64,000 bases of DNA from Oryzisolibacter propanilivorax (GTDB taxonomy: Bacteria; Pseudomonadota; Gammaproteobacteria; Burkholderiales; Burkholderiaceae_C): assembly GCF_900103645.1 (NCBI RefSeq), contig NZ_FNHP01000002.1, positions 248,001 to 312,000 on the forward strand, given 5' to 3'. Made by a program: the position numbers and the translations under genes. How positions within the stretch are numbered: position 1 is the first letter of the stretch; each line of letters opens with the position of its first letter. This document shows positions 8,088 through 16,302 of the stretch, piece by piece. The notes beneath the pieces were generated by a model. The model ran no database searches, was not told where the DNA came from, and saw nothing but the letters and a program-made list of their open reading frames with translations.

Positions 8088-9245
8088 ATGATCCGCGACC
8101 CCGAGACCCTGCAAGCGCTGCTCGACAGCGTGCGCCGCTTCGTGCGCGAACGCCTGGTGCCGGCCGAGAACGAGGTGGCCGAGACCGACGAGATCCCGCC
8201 CGCCATCGTCCAGGAAATGCGCGAGCTGGGCCTGTTCGGCATGACCATCCCCGAGCGCTTCGGCGGGCTGGAGCTGACCATGGAGGAGGAATGCCGCGTG
8301 CTGCTAGAGCTGTGCCAGACGGCGCCGGCGTTCCGCTCGGTCATCGGCACCACCGTGGGCATCGGCTCGCAGGGCATCCTGATGGACGGCACGCCCGAGC
8401 AGCAGGCGCAGTGGCTGCCTCGGCTGGCCAGCGGCGAACTCATCGCCTCGTTCGCGCTGACCGAGCCCGAGGCCGGCTCGGACGCCGCCTCGCTGCGCAC
8501 CACCGCCATCCGCGACGGCGATGACTACATCGTCAACGGCACCAAGCGCTACATCACCAATGCCCCGCACGCCGGCGTCTTCACGCTGATGGCGCGCACC
8601 GACCCGCGGGACAAGGGCGCCGGCGGGGTGTCGGCGTTCATCGTCGATGCCCGCTCGCCGGGCATCAGCTTCGGCAAATATGACCGGAAGATGGGCCAGC
8701 GCGGCGCGCACACCTGCGACGTGATCTTCGACAACGTGCGCGTGCCCGCGTCCCACCTGATCGGCCTGCAGGAGGGGCGCGGCTTCAAGACCGCCATGAA
8801 GGTGCTGGAAAAGGGCCGCATCCACATCGCCGCCGTGGCCGTGGGCGTGGCCACGCGCATCCTGCGCGACGCGCTGGACTACGCGCTGCAGCGCAAGCAG
8901 TTCGGCCAGCCGATCAGCGACTTCCAGCTGGTGCAGGCGATGCTCGCCGACAGCCAGGCCGAGCTGTACGCCGCCGAGTGCATGACGCTGGATGCCGCGC
9001 GCCGGCGCGACGACGGCCGCGAGGTGGCGGTGGAGGCGTCGTGCGCCAAGATGTTCGCCACCGAGATGTGCGGGCGCGTGGCCGACCGCGCGGTGCAGAT
9101 CCTGGGCGGCGCCGGCTACATGGCCGAGTACGGCATCGAGCGCTTCTACCGCGACGTGCGGCTGTTCCGCCTGTACGAGGGCACGACGCAGATACAGCAG
9201 CTCATCATCGCCCGCGGCATGGCACGCGCGGCACGCGGCGCATGA
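8088..9245 (+). CDS. Acyl-CoA dehydrogenase
   Basis: FAD-dependent acyl-CoA dehydrogenase of 385 aa, full length. The FAD/substrate signature ALTEPEAGSDAASLRTTA lies near residue 122, the middle beta-domain follows, and the C-terminal bundle contains QILGGAGYMAEYGIERFYRD and RLYEGTTQIQQ, where the Glu of YEGT is the usual catalytic base. It overlaps the following thioesterase gene by four bases. In this locus it would carry out the first oxidation after CoA activation. The exact chain length or branching preference cannot be told. Confidence 0.94.
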   Translation: MIRDPETLQALLDSVRRFVRERLVPAENEVAETDEIPPAIVQEMRELGLFGMTIPERFGGLELTMEEECRVLLELCQTAPAFRSVIGTTVGIGSQGILMDGTPEQQAQWLPRLASGELIASFALTEPEAGSDAASLRTTAIRDGDDYIVNGTKRYITNAPHAGVFTLMARTDPRDKGAGGVSAFIVDARSPGISFGKYDRKMGQRGAHTCDVIFDNVRVPASHLIGLQEGRGFKTAMKVLEKGRIHIAAVAVGVATRILRDALDYALQRKQFGQPISDFQLVQAMLADSQAELYAAECMTLDAARRRDDGREVAVEASCAKMFATEMCGRVADRAVQILGGAGYMAEYGIERFYRDVRLFRLYEGTTQIQQLIIARGMARAARGA

Positions 9246-9676
9246 CCGGGCAGCCGCCCGGTGCGGCCGAGCGCAGCGCCTTTCTGCGCCTGCTGGGCGC
9301 CGTGCAGGTGCCGGCGCCGGCCGGGCGCGTGCACCTGCGCCTGCCGCAGTTGCGCGAGGAGCTGCTCAACCAGCTGCCGGCCGCGCACGGCGGCGTGGTC
9401 ATGACGCTGCTGGACTCGGCCATGTCGCGCGCCGCCGGCGAGCGGCCCGAGGCGCCCTCGCGCACCGCCGTGACGGTGGAGATGTCCAGCCGCTTCCACC
9501 GCCCGGCGCGCGGCCTGCTGCAGGCCGAGGGCTGGGTGGTGCACGCCAGCCGCAGCCTGTGCAGCTGCGCCGCGCAGCTGCTGGACGAGCACGGCCAGGT
9601 GCTGGCCACGGCCAGCGGCACCTTCAAGTACTGGCTGGCGCCGACCACCTGGCAGCATTCTGATATGAAAAAGTGA
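9242..9676 (+). CDS. PaaI-family hotdog thioesterase
   Basis: Hotdog-fold acyl-CoA thioesterase of 144 aa. The family signature HGGVVMTLLDSAMSRAAG (residues about 45-62) carries the Gly-Gly turn and the acidic Asp on the central helix. The ATG overlaps the acyl-CoA dehydrogenase stop (ATGA). Its last residues (SDMKK) and stop codon are supplied by a family A dispersed repeat (TATGAAAAAGTGAGC), because the same string occurs in the non-coding copy near 25116. The gene therefore appears to have had its 3' end rewritten by the repeat. It closes the first operon. Confidence 0.88.
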   Translation: MTGQPPGAAERSAFLRLLGAVQVPAPAGRVHLRLPQLREELLNQLPAAHGGVVMTLLDSAMSRAAGERPEAPSRTAVTVEMSSRFHRPARGLLQAEGWVVHASRSLCSCAAQLLDEHGQVLATASGTFKYWLAPTTWQHSDMKK

Positions 9677-9720
9677 GCGCATGGCCCTTGCCAATCAAGG
9701 GCCAGAGGCAGATTTCACTG
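9663..9720. repeat. Dispersed repeat, family A, copy 2
   Basis: TATGAAAAAGTGAGC, then GGCCCTTGCCAATCAAGGGCC, a near-perfect dyad, then AGAGGCAGATTT. The first part is read as the last codons of the thioesterase gene. Copy near 25116 begins with the identical TATGAAAAAGTGAGC string. Confidence 0.7.
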
Positions 9721-9790
9721 AAAAACACGCAGCGGCAAGCTAAGTACCTGCCGCATATGGCCAGCGACTTGCGCCGGGCCGCCGGAGACT

Positions 9791-11497
9791 TCAGCGCGTG
9801 TGGTGCGGCGCAGCCACCAGCATGCTGGCGACGCTGTCGAGGCTGGCGTCGTCCAGGTGCTCCTTCAGGTCCAGGGCCAGGCGCCTCCGGTAGAACAACC
9901 CGAGATCGAGGCCTACGCCCAAGCCGCAGATGTCGATCTGGCCACCCCTGCTGTGGGCGTCCACCACTTGCCGCAGGTGCTGGTCGAGGTAGTGCTCGTC
10001 GTTGCACTGGTGCGTGGCGGTGTCCATCGGGCAGCCGTCGGACACCACCATCAGGATGCGCCGCTGCGCGGGCAGCTGGAGCAGACGCTGGCAGGCCCAC
10101 TCCACGGCCTCGCCATCCATGCCTTCGCGGAACAGGTCCGGGCGACGCAACGCCGCGATGCCATGGCGTCCGCGCCGCCAAGCCTGCGTACCCGCCTTGA
10201 AGACCAGGTGCAGCTGCTCGTTGAGCCGCCCCGGGAATTCGGGGCAACCAGCACGCTGCCAGTCCCGCCGGGCACGGCCACCGTTCCAGGCGCCGGTCGA
10301 AAATCCCAGCACTTCCACCGCCACCCCGGCCATGTCCAAGGCCCGTCCCAGCACATCCACCAGGATGGAGACGGCAGGCGCATGCGCCTTCATGGAGCCC
10401 GAGCAGTCGAGCAGCAGCGCCACGGCGCATTCCGTGGCGGGGCGCTGCTGCTCGTCCTTGAAGATGGCCTTGTACTGCGGGTCGCTCACCAGCTGCGCCA
10501 GCCGGCTGCCGTCGACCACGCCCTCCTCCTGGCCGAAGCGCCAGCCGCTGCGCCGCGGTACCGCCAGGGCACGGTGCAGGCGGCGCGCCAGGCGCGGAAC
10601 ATTGAACCCGCCCTTGATCACCTCCTGGTCCATCCGGGCACGGAATTCAGCCAGCTGGGCAGCGCGCACCAGGGCGGACGCGTCGGCCTCGCGGTCATAG
10701 GCGCGGGTGAAGACGCGGTATTGCTGCGCGGTAGCGTCCCAGCTGCGGCTCACGCCGCTGGTGGCCACGGGTGGCGGCGGGGCCTGCGGGGCGTCGAAGT
10801 GCAAACGCAGGGCGAAGCCCTGGCGCCGACGGGCCCGGGCCGAGCCGTTGGGCACTTCGGCCTGGGCGGAGCGCACCGCCTGCCCGACCCACTGGCCCAG
10901 GGCCAGCGCGTGGGGAATGAACGCGGCCTGGTCCGCACGGTGGCGGCGAAGCGCTGCCAGCAGGCCACCGATATCGGGCGCGATGTTGGCGCGGGTGGCT
11001 TCCACCAGGTCGGACAGGGTGTCCGGCACCTCGTTGCCGGTCAGCCGCGTCCAGGCCGTCAGCGCCACCGTGAACAACAGGATGCCCAGGCTGGTTTCGG
11101 TCAGCCCGGAATCGGCGAACGCATGGCACCAGCGCAGGAACCGCGCGCTCAGGTTGTGCCGCACCCCGGGCCAGTCGGACGGTGCCAGGCTTTCGGTGCG
11201 CAGCTGCTCCAGCAGCTCATACACCAGCCGCTCCACGGGTTCGGCCGGCGCATGCCGGGCATGCAGCGCCGCGTCGCTCCAGCGCAGGCGCAGCGCGGCG
11301 CCGTCCAGCAGAGCGCGCTGGTCGGGAAGGGCCATGGAGACGTCGCCCTGATGGGCGGCGCACAGCGGCACCACTTCAGTGCCCTGGTACAGAGTCTGGC
11401 TGCTCCACTGCAGCGTGCCGTCGCCTGTGAGGGCACGCACCAGCGCGCCGCACAGGCCTTCGACCCGGGTAAGCGCCGCGGCCGCCTCAGAGGGCAT
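9791..11497 (-). CDS. CobT-like VWA-domain protein
   Basis: Protein of 568 aa whose C-terminal third is a von Willebrand A domain close to the CobT subunit of aerobic cobaltochelatase: MIDAS motif DCSGSMK, then VEVLGFSTGAWNGG, PGRLNEQLH and ILMVVSDGCPMD. The N-terminal part is helical with a low-complexity proline stretch in the middle. CobT normally works with the AAA+ CobS and the CobN catalytic subunit; here CobS-like is directly upstream (overlap of 11 bases) but CobN and other cobalamin genes are absent. The start at 11497 (MPSEAAAALTR) is chosen over the 15-residue-longer form because of the tight overlap. Its place beside taurine genes suggests an activase role, which is inference. Confidence 0.82.
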   Translation of the reverse strand: MPSEAAAALTRVEGLCGALVRALTGDGTLQWSSQTLYQGTEVVPLCAAHQGDVSMALPDQRALLDGAALRLRWSDAALHARHAPAEPVERLVYELLEQLRTESLAPSDWPGVRHNLSARFLRWCHAFADSGLTETSLGILLFTVALTAWTRLTGNEVPDTLSDLVEATRANIAPDIGGLLAALRRHRADQAAFIPHALALGQWVGQAVRSAQAEVPNGSARARRRQGFALRLHFDAPQAPPPPVATSGVSRSWDATAQQYRVFTRAYDREADASALVRAAQLAEFRARMDQEVIKGGFNVPRLARRLHRALAVPRRSGWRFGQEEGVVDGSRLAQLVSDPQYKAIFKDEQQRPATECAVALLLDCSGSMKAHAPAVSILVDVLGRALDMAGVAVEVLGFSTGAWNGGRARRDWQRAGCPEFPGRLNEQLHLVFKAGTQAWRRGRHGIAALRRPDLFREGMDGEAVEWACQRLLQLPAQRRILMVVSDGCPMDTATHQCNDEHYLDQHLRQVVDAHSRGGQIDICGLGVGLDLGLFYRRRLALDLKEHLDDASLDSVASMLVAAPHHTR

Positions 11498-12476
11498 GGT
11501 GCAGGGCCATGTCGGGCTCGGCCCATGCCTGCAGCTCGGCATCGAAGCAGCGCTGGAAGTATTCGGCGACGATGCCGCGCTCGGCCGGCTCGCACTTGTT
11601 CAGAAACGACAGGTGGAAGGCCACATCCAGGTTTTGGAAGATCTCGGTGTTCTCGGCCCAGGTGATCACGGTGCGCGGCGACATGAGCAGCGAGAGGTCG
11701 CCCACGGCAAAGCCCTTGCGCGTGAGGCTGGCCAGCGCCACCATCGCGCGCACCTGCCGCCGGCCCTGCTCGGTGTCCAGCGCCGGTACGCGCGCCAGGA
11801 CGATGGCGGCCTCCTCGGCTGGCGGCAGGTAGTCCAGCGAGGTCACCAGGTTCCAGCGGTCGAGCTGGGCATGGTTGAGCAACTGGGTGCCGTGGTACAG
11901 CCCGCTGAGGTTGCCCTGCCCCAGCGTGTTCATGGTGGCGAACAGTCGAAAGCACGGGTGCGGCTGGATCACACGCTTCTGGTCCAGCAGGGTGAAGCTG
12001 CCTTCGCGTTCGAGCACCCGCTGAATGACGAACATCACGTCCGGGCGCCCGGCATCGTATTCGTCGAAGACCATGGCCATGGGCCGCTGCAGTGCCCAGG
12101 GCAGGATGCCTTCCTGGAACTCGGTGACCTGCTGGCCGTCGCGCAGCACGATGGCGTCCTTGCCTACCAGGTCCAGGCGGCTGATGTGGCCGTCTAGGTT
12201 CACGCGCACGCAGGGCCAGTTCAAGCGAGCGGCCACCTGCTCGATGTGGGTGGACTTGCCCGTGCCGTGCAGCCCCTGCAGCACCACGCGCCGGTTGTGC
12301 GCGAACCCCGCCAGGATAGCCAGTGTCGCCTGGGGATTGAAGCGGTAGGCACGGTCCAGCTCGGGAACATGTCCATCGCGCTCGGCAAAGGCGGGCACGG
12401 TCATGTCGGCATCGATGCCGAACACCTCGCGCACGTTCACGCGCTGGGTCGGTTGCAGGTAGGCAAGGTCAGTCAT
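11487..12476 (-). CDS. CobS-like AAA+ ATPase
   Basis: AAA+ ATPase of 329 aa, about the length of CobS. It carries the family opening VNVREVFGIDADMTVPAF, a Walker A GLHGTGKSTH, then HIEQVAARLNWPCVRVNLD, Walker B MVFDEYDAGRPDV and the sensor region LFATMNTLG. In cobaltochelatase this ATPase ring, with the VWA partner, drives metal insertion; MoxR/CbbQ/NorQ relatives activate other enzymes. The start at 12476 overlaps the IclR stop by eight bases, so iclR, this gene and the CobT-like gene read as one operon. Without CobN here, the client protein is unknown. Confidence 0.88.
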   Translation of the reverse strand: MTDLAYLQPTQRVNVREVFGIDADMTVPAFAERDGHVPELDRAYRFNPQATLAILAGFAHNRRVVLQGLHGTGKSTHIEQVAARLNWPCVRVNLDGHISRLDLVGKDAIVLRDGQQVTEFQEGILPWALQRPMAMVFDEYDAGRPDVMFVIQRVLEREGSFTLLDQKRVIQPHPCFRLFATMNTLGQGNLSGLYHGTQLLNHAQLDRWNLVTSLDYLPPAEEAAIVLARVPALDTEQGRRQVRAMVALASLTRKGFAVGDLSLLMSPRTVITWAENTEIFQNLDVAFHLSFLNKCEPAERGIVAEYFQRCFDAELQAWAEPDMALHHAL

Positions 12477-13281
12477 CGTCGGGCACCCCAGGAGGGACTT
12501 CATCGCTGATGCGCGCCATGGCTTCGGCGGCTTGGCGCAGGGTTGGGAGCATAGCCAGGGCCTTCTCGCGCGAAAATCGCATCACCGGCGCCTGGACGGC
12601 CAGGCCCATGTTGGAGTGGCCTTGCGCAGCAGGCACCAGCACCCCTAGGCACAGCAGCCCGGGCAGGAACTCCTCGTTGTCGAAGGCGTAGCCCAGGCTG
12701 CGCACCTGCTCCAGTTCCTGCTCCAGGCTTTCGTGGCTGGTGTGTGTGTTGTGGGTGAACTTTTCCAGTGGCACGGCGGCCAGCAGGCGGCGGCGCTGCG
12801 AGGGCGCCATCTGGCTGAGGAACAGCTTGCCCGTGGCCGAGCAATGGGCGGGCACGCGCGAGCCTGGGTGCAGATAGAACCGCAGCGGCGCTGCCGTTTC
12901 CACACGGTCCAGGTAGAGCACCTCGCCGCTGGAGAAGGCCGTGATGTTGCAACTCTCGCCGACCTCCTCGACCAGCTTGCGCAGCACCGCGTGCCGCGCA
13001 CCGTAGGTAGTGTTGTTCAGCAGCACGCTCTCGGCCAGGCGCATCAGCCGCCGCCCGGTGCCGTAGTGACGGCCGTTGCCGTCGCGCTGCAGGATGCCCG
13101 CGCCTTCCAGCTGCTGAAGCATGCGATGCAGCGTGGGCTTGGGCAGGCCCGTCTCCTCGACCATGGCCTGCAGGGTGAAGGGCGCATCCTGCTGCGCAAT
13201 CACCTCCAGCAAGGCGAATAACCGCAGGTTGGGCGTGTCGCCGTCCAACCGGGGAGTTACGTGGTTCGTGGCGTCTTTCAT
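12469..13281 (-). CDS. IclR-family transcriptional regulator
   Basis: Regulator of 270 aa with an N-terminal winged helix (LFALLEVIAQQDAPFTLQAM, helix-turn-helix with LPKPTLHRMLQQLE) and a C-terminal IclR effector domain (GSRVPAHCSATGKLFL signature, residues about 140-160). It is divergent from xsc with 149 bases between the starts, so it probably controls xsc-pta and its own operon. ATG 13281 (MKDATNH) is chosen; ATG 13296 and TTG 13320 are in-frame alternatives, and none has a strong ribosome site. The inducer could be a taurine intermediate such as sulfoacetaldehyde; this is inference. Confidence 0.88.
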   Translation of the reverse strand: MKDATNHVTPRLDGDTPNLRLFALLEVIAQQDAPFTLQAMVEETGLPKPTLHRMLQQLEGAGILQRDGNGRHYGTGRRLMRLAESVLLNNTTYGARHAVLRKLVEEVGESCNITAFSSGEVLYLDRVETAAPLRFYLHPGSRVPAHCSATGKLFLSQMAPSQRRRLLAAVPLEKFTHNTHTSHESLEQELEQVRSLGYAFDNEEFLPGLLCLGVLVPAAQGHSNMGLAVQAPVMRFSREKALAMLPTLRQAAEAMARISDEVPPGVPDDD

Positions 13282-13343
13282 GGCGGCTTCAATCATATAA
13301 AGTTTCTTTTTTCGAGTCAATTTGTTCCGAAAAAAGTAATTTC

Positions 13344-13372
13344 TTGACGTTGAGGCGTGTTGCCCCCTAAAC
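13344..13372 (+). promoter_or_regulatory. Candidate sigma70 promoter of xsc
   Basis: TTGACG at 13344-13349 and CTAAAC at 13367-13372 with a 17-base spacer. The first hexamer matches five of six consensus bases. It would start transcription about 50 bases before the xsc ATG. Sequence match only. Confidence 0.45.
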
Positions 13373-13395
13373 TTCGCTCAACAATTTGTTTTTAC

Positions 13396-13410
13396 GGAAC
13401 ATTCGGTTCC
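13396..13410. promoter_or_regulatory. Candidate IclR operator (dyad) in xsc leader
   Basis: GGAACATTCGGTTCC is an inverted repeat with perfect five-base arms. It lies 20 bases before the xsc start and downstream of the candidate promoter, a position suited to repression. A related half-site GTTCCGAA occurs at 13324-13331. IclR-family proteins bind short dyads of this size; the link to the neighbouring regulator is inferred. Confidence 0.45.
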
Positions 13411-13430
13411 ATTTTTACAAGGAGATAGCG

Positions 13431-15242
13431 ATGACTGCACCCGCAAATCGTATGGTGGCCGAGGGCATCCAGAAGATGACCCCATCGGAGGCTTTCGTGG
13501 AAACCCTGGTCGCCAACGGCGTGACCGAGATGTTCGGCATCATGGGTTCGGCCTTCATGGATGCGATGGACATCTTCGCCCCGGCCGGCATCCGTCTAAT
13601 TCCCGTGGTGCATGAACAGGGTGCCGCACACATGGCCGACGGCTATGCGCGTGTCTCCGGCCGCCATGGCGTGACCATCGGCCAGAACGGCCCTGGGATC
13701 AGCAACTGCGTGACGGCCATCGCGGCGGCCTACTGGGCGCACAGCCCGGTGGTCATCATCACGCCCGAGACCGGCACTATGGGCATGGGCCTGGGCGGCT
13801 TCCAGGAAGCCAACCAGCTGCCGATGTTCCAGGAGTTCACCAAGTACCAGGGCCATGTGTGCAACCCCAAGCGCATGGCCGAGTTCACCGGCCGCTGCTT
13901 TGACCGCGCCATGTCGGAAATGGGCCCGACCCAGCTCAACATTCCGCGCGACTATTTCTACGGCGAGATCCAGTGCGAGATCCCCAAGCCCATGCGCGTG
14001 GAGCGCGGCGCGGGTGGTGAAAACAGTCTGAATGCCGCCGCCGAGCTGCTGGCCAGTGCCAAGTTTCCCGTGATCCTGGCCGGCGGCGGCGTGGTCATGG
14101 GCGACGCCGTGGAGGAATGCAAGCTGCTGGCCGAGCGTCTGGGCGCCCCGGTGGTGACGGGCTACCTGCGCAACGATGCCTTCCCCGCCAAGCACCCGCT
14201 GTGGGCCGGCCCGCTGGGCTACCAGGGCTCCAAGGCGGCGATGAAGTTGATCGCCCAGGCCGACGTGGTGATCGCGCTGGGCTCGCGCATGGGTCCCTTC
14301 GGCACGCTGCCCCAGCACGGCATGGACTACTGGCCGAAGAATGCCAAGATCATCCAGGTCGAAGCCGACCACACCAACCTGGGCCTGGTGAAGAAGATCT
14401 CGGTGGGCATCCACGGCGACGCCAAGGCCGTGGCCACGGCGCTGACCGCCCGCCTGGACGGCAAGACCCTGGCCTGCGATGCCACCAAGGCCGAACGCGC
14501 GACGACCATCAAGGCGGAAAAGGATGCCTGGGAGAAAGAGCTGGACGAATGGACGCATGAGCGTGATCCGTTCAGCCTGGACATGATCGAGGAATCGAAG
14601 GGTGAGCGCACGCCCACCGGCGGCACCTACCTGCATCCGCGCCAGGTGCTGCGCGAGCTGGAAAAGGCCATGCCCCCGCGCGTGATGGTGTCCACTGACA
14701 TCGGCAACATCAACTCGGTGGCCAACAGCTACCTGCGCTTCGACGAGCCGCGCAGCTTCTTCGCGCCCATGAGCTTCGGCAACTGCGGCTACGCCCTGCC
14801 GACCATCATTGGCGCCAAGTGCGCCGCACCCGACCGTCCGGCCATTGCCTACGCGGGTGACGGCGCCTGGGGCATGAGCATGGTGGAAATCATGACGGCC
14901 GTGCGCCACGACATCCCGGTGACCGCGGTGGTGTTCCACAACCGCCAATGGGGTGCGGAGAAAAAGAACCAGGTGGACTTCTACAACCGCCGCTTCGTGG
15001 CGGGCGAGCTCGAAAGCGAGAGCTTCGCGGGCATCGCCAAGGCCATGGGCGCGGAAGCCATCGTCGTGGACCGCCTGGAAGATGTAGGGCCGGCGCTGGA
15101 GAAGGCCATTGACATGCAGATGAACGAGCGCAAGACCTGCGTGATCGAGATCATGTGCACACGCGAGCTGGGCGACCCGTTCCGCCGTGATGCGTTGAGC
15201 AAGCCCGTGCGCTTCCTCGAAAAGTACAAGGACTACGTCTGA
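13431..15242 (+). CDS. xsc: Sulfoacetaldehyde acetyltransferase
   Basis: Thiamine-diphosphate enzyme of 603 aa that converts sulfoacetaldehyde and phosphate to acetyl phosphate and sulfite, the desulfonation step of taurine breakdown. The N-terminal PYR domain has the catalytic Glu in VVHEQGAAHMADGYARVSG; the C-terminal PP domain has the ThDP/Mg motif GDGAWGMS...VVFHN. The overall pattern (MTPSEAFVETL, GIMGSAFMDAMD, NIPRDYFYGEI) is that of Xsc and not of acetolactate synthase. AAGGAG at 13419-13424 fixes the start. pta follows after 73 bases. The presence of a TRAP system and taurine dehydrogenase nearby supports the assignment. Confidence 0.97.
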   Translation: MTAPANRMVAEGIQKMTPSEAFVETLVANGVTEMFGIMGSAFMDAMDIFAPAGIRLIPVVHEQGAAHMADGYARVSGRHGVTIGQNGPGISNCVTAIAAAYWAHSPVVIITPETGTMGMGLGGFQEANQLPMFQEFTKYQGHVCNPKRMAEFTGRCFDRAMSEMGPTQLNIPRDYFYGEIQCEIPKPMRVERGAGGENSLNAAAELLASAKFPVILAGGGVVMGDAVEECKLLAERLGAPVVTGYLRNDAFPAKHPLWAGPLGYQGSKAAMKLIAQADVVIALGSRMGPFGTLPQHGMDYWPKNAKIIQVEADHTNLGLVKKISVGIHGDAKAVATALTARLDGKTLACDATKAERATTIKAEKDAWEKELDEWTHERDPFSLDMIEESKGERTPTGGTYLHPRQVLRELEKAMPPRVMVSTDIGNINSVANSYLRFDEPRSFFAPMSFGNCGYALPTIIGAKCAAPDRPAIAYAGDGAWGMSMVEIMTAVRHDIPVTAVVFHNRQWGAEKKNQVDFYNRRFVAGELESESFAGIAKAMGAEAIVVDRLEDVGPALEKAIDMQMNERKTCVIEIMCTRELGDPFRRDALSKPVRFLEKYKDYV

Positions 15243-15315
15243 CGCCCATGTACTGAGCCCACGCCCTGCGCCTCGGCGCGGGACGCATGACTTCTCCACG
15301 CACCGGGAATCTCCA

Positions 15316-16302
15316 ATGGACCACGCAGCACTCACCGACGCCGGCACCGCAGACGCCGGGACCGGCAACACGCCACGCCCGCATTTGAACCACCTGCTGG
15401 CCCGTGCACGCGCATTGGGGCCGCTACCGGTGGTCGTGGCCTATCCCTGCGACGCTACGTCCGTGCAGTCGGCCTGCGAGGCGGCGCAGGCGGGCCTCAT
15501 CGATCCCATCTTCGTCGGCCCACGCGCGCGTGTCCTGGCGGCGGCGCAGCAGGCGGGGCTGGATGCGGCGGCCCTGCGCATCCACGACACGCCGGATGCA
15601 CCGCGCGCTGCGGCCGCGCAAGCCGTTGCCCTGTGCCGCGATGGCCAGGCAGCTGCACTGATGAAGGGCAGCCTGCATACCGACGAGCTTCTGGGCGCAG
15701 CCATGGCCAAGGAGGCCGCGCTGCGCGGCGAGCGTCGCGTCAGCCATGTCTTCGTGCTGGACGTACCGGGCTTCAATCGCCCGCTGCTGATGACCGACTG
15801 CGTGGTCAACATCACGCCTGCGCTAATGGACAAGCGGGACATCGCGCAAAACGCCATCGAGCTGGCCCAGGCGATCGGCATCGCCCGCCCGCGGGTGGCC
15901 GTGCTGTCTGCGGTGGAGACGGTCAACCCTGCCATCCCGGGCACCATCGACGCCGCAGCACTGTGCAAGATGGCAGACCGTGGACAGATCCAGGGTGGGG
16001 TCTTCGATGGCCCGCTGGCCTATGACAACGCCATTTCGCTGGCGTCGGCGCGCAACAAGGGCATCGTCTCCAGCGTGGCCGGCGAGCCCGACATTCTGTT
16101 GGTGCCCAACCTGGAAGCCGGCAACATGGTCTACAAGCAGCTCGTCTACATGGCGAATGCCGAATGCGCGGGCCTGGCCCTGGGCATGAAAGTGCCCGTC
16201 ATCCTGACCAGCCGCTCCGACTCCGTGGCCAGCCGCATCGCCTCCTGCGCACTGGCCGTGCTGCGCAGCCGTACGGATGTCGCAACTGGGAGCGGCGCAT
16301 GA
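15316..16302 (+). CDS. pta: Phosphate acetyltransferase
   Basis: Short-form phosphotransacetylase of 328 aa, converting acetyl phosphate from Xsc to acetyl-CoA. The PTA/PTB fold is seen in ALMKGSLHTDELLGAAM, VSHVFVLDVPG, the TDCVVNITPALMDKRDIAQNA helix and QGGVFDGPLAYDNAIS. The N-terminal DRTGG and P-loop domains of long Pta are absent, as in other taurine-cluster Pta proteins. Placement directly after xsc and the ATGA overlap with the exporter gene make the pathway role clear. A phosphate butyryltransferase is possible by fold but less likely here. Confidence 0.93.
   Translation: MDHAALTDAGTADAGTGNTPRPHLNHLLARARALGPLPVVVAYPCDATSVQSACEAAQAGLIDPIFVGPRARVLAAAQQAGLDAAALRIHDTPDAPRAAAAQAVALCRDGQAAALMKGSLHTDELLGAAMAKEAALRGERRVSHVFVLDVPGFNRPLLMTDCVVNITPALMDKRDIAQNAIELAQAIGIARPRVAVLSAVETVNPAIPGTIDAAALCKMADRGQIQGGVFDGPLAYDNAISLASARNKGIVSSVAGEPDILLVPNLEAGNMVYKQLVYMANAECAGLALGMKVPVILTSRSDSVASRIASCALAVLRSRTDVATGSGA

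Noticed and set aside
9791-12476. Cobalamin biosynthesis locus
   Set aside because: Only CobS- and CobT-like genes are present. No CobN or other cob genes occur in the window, so a pathway call is not supported.
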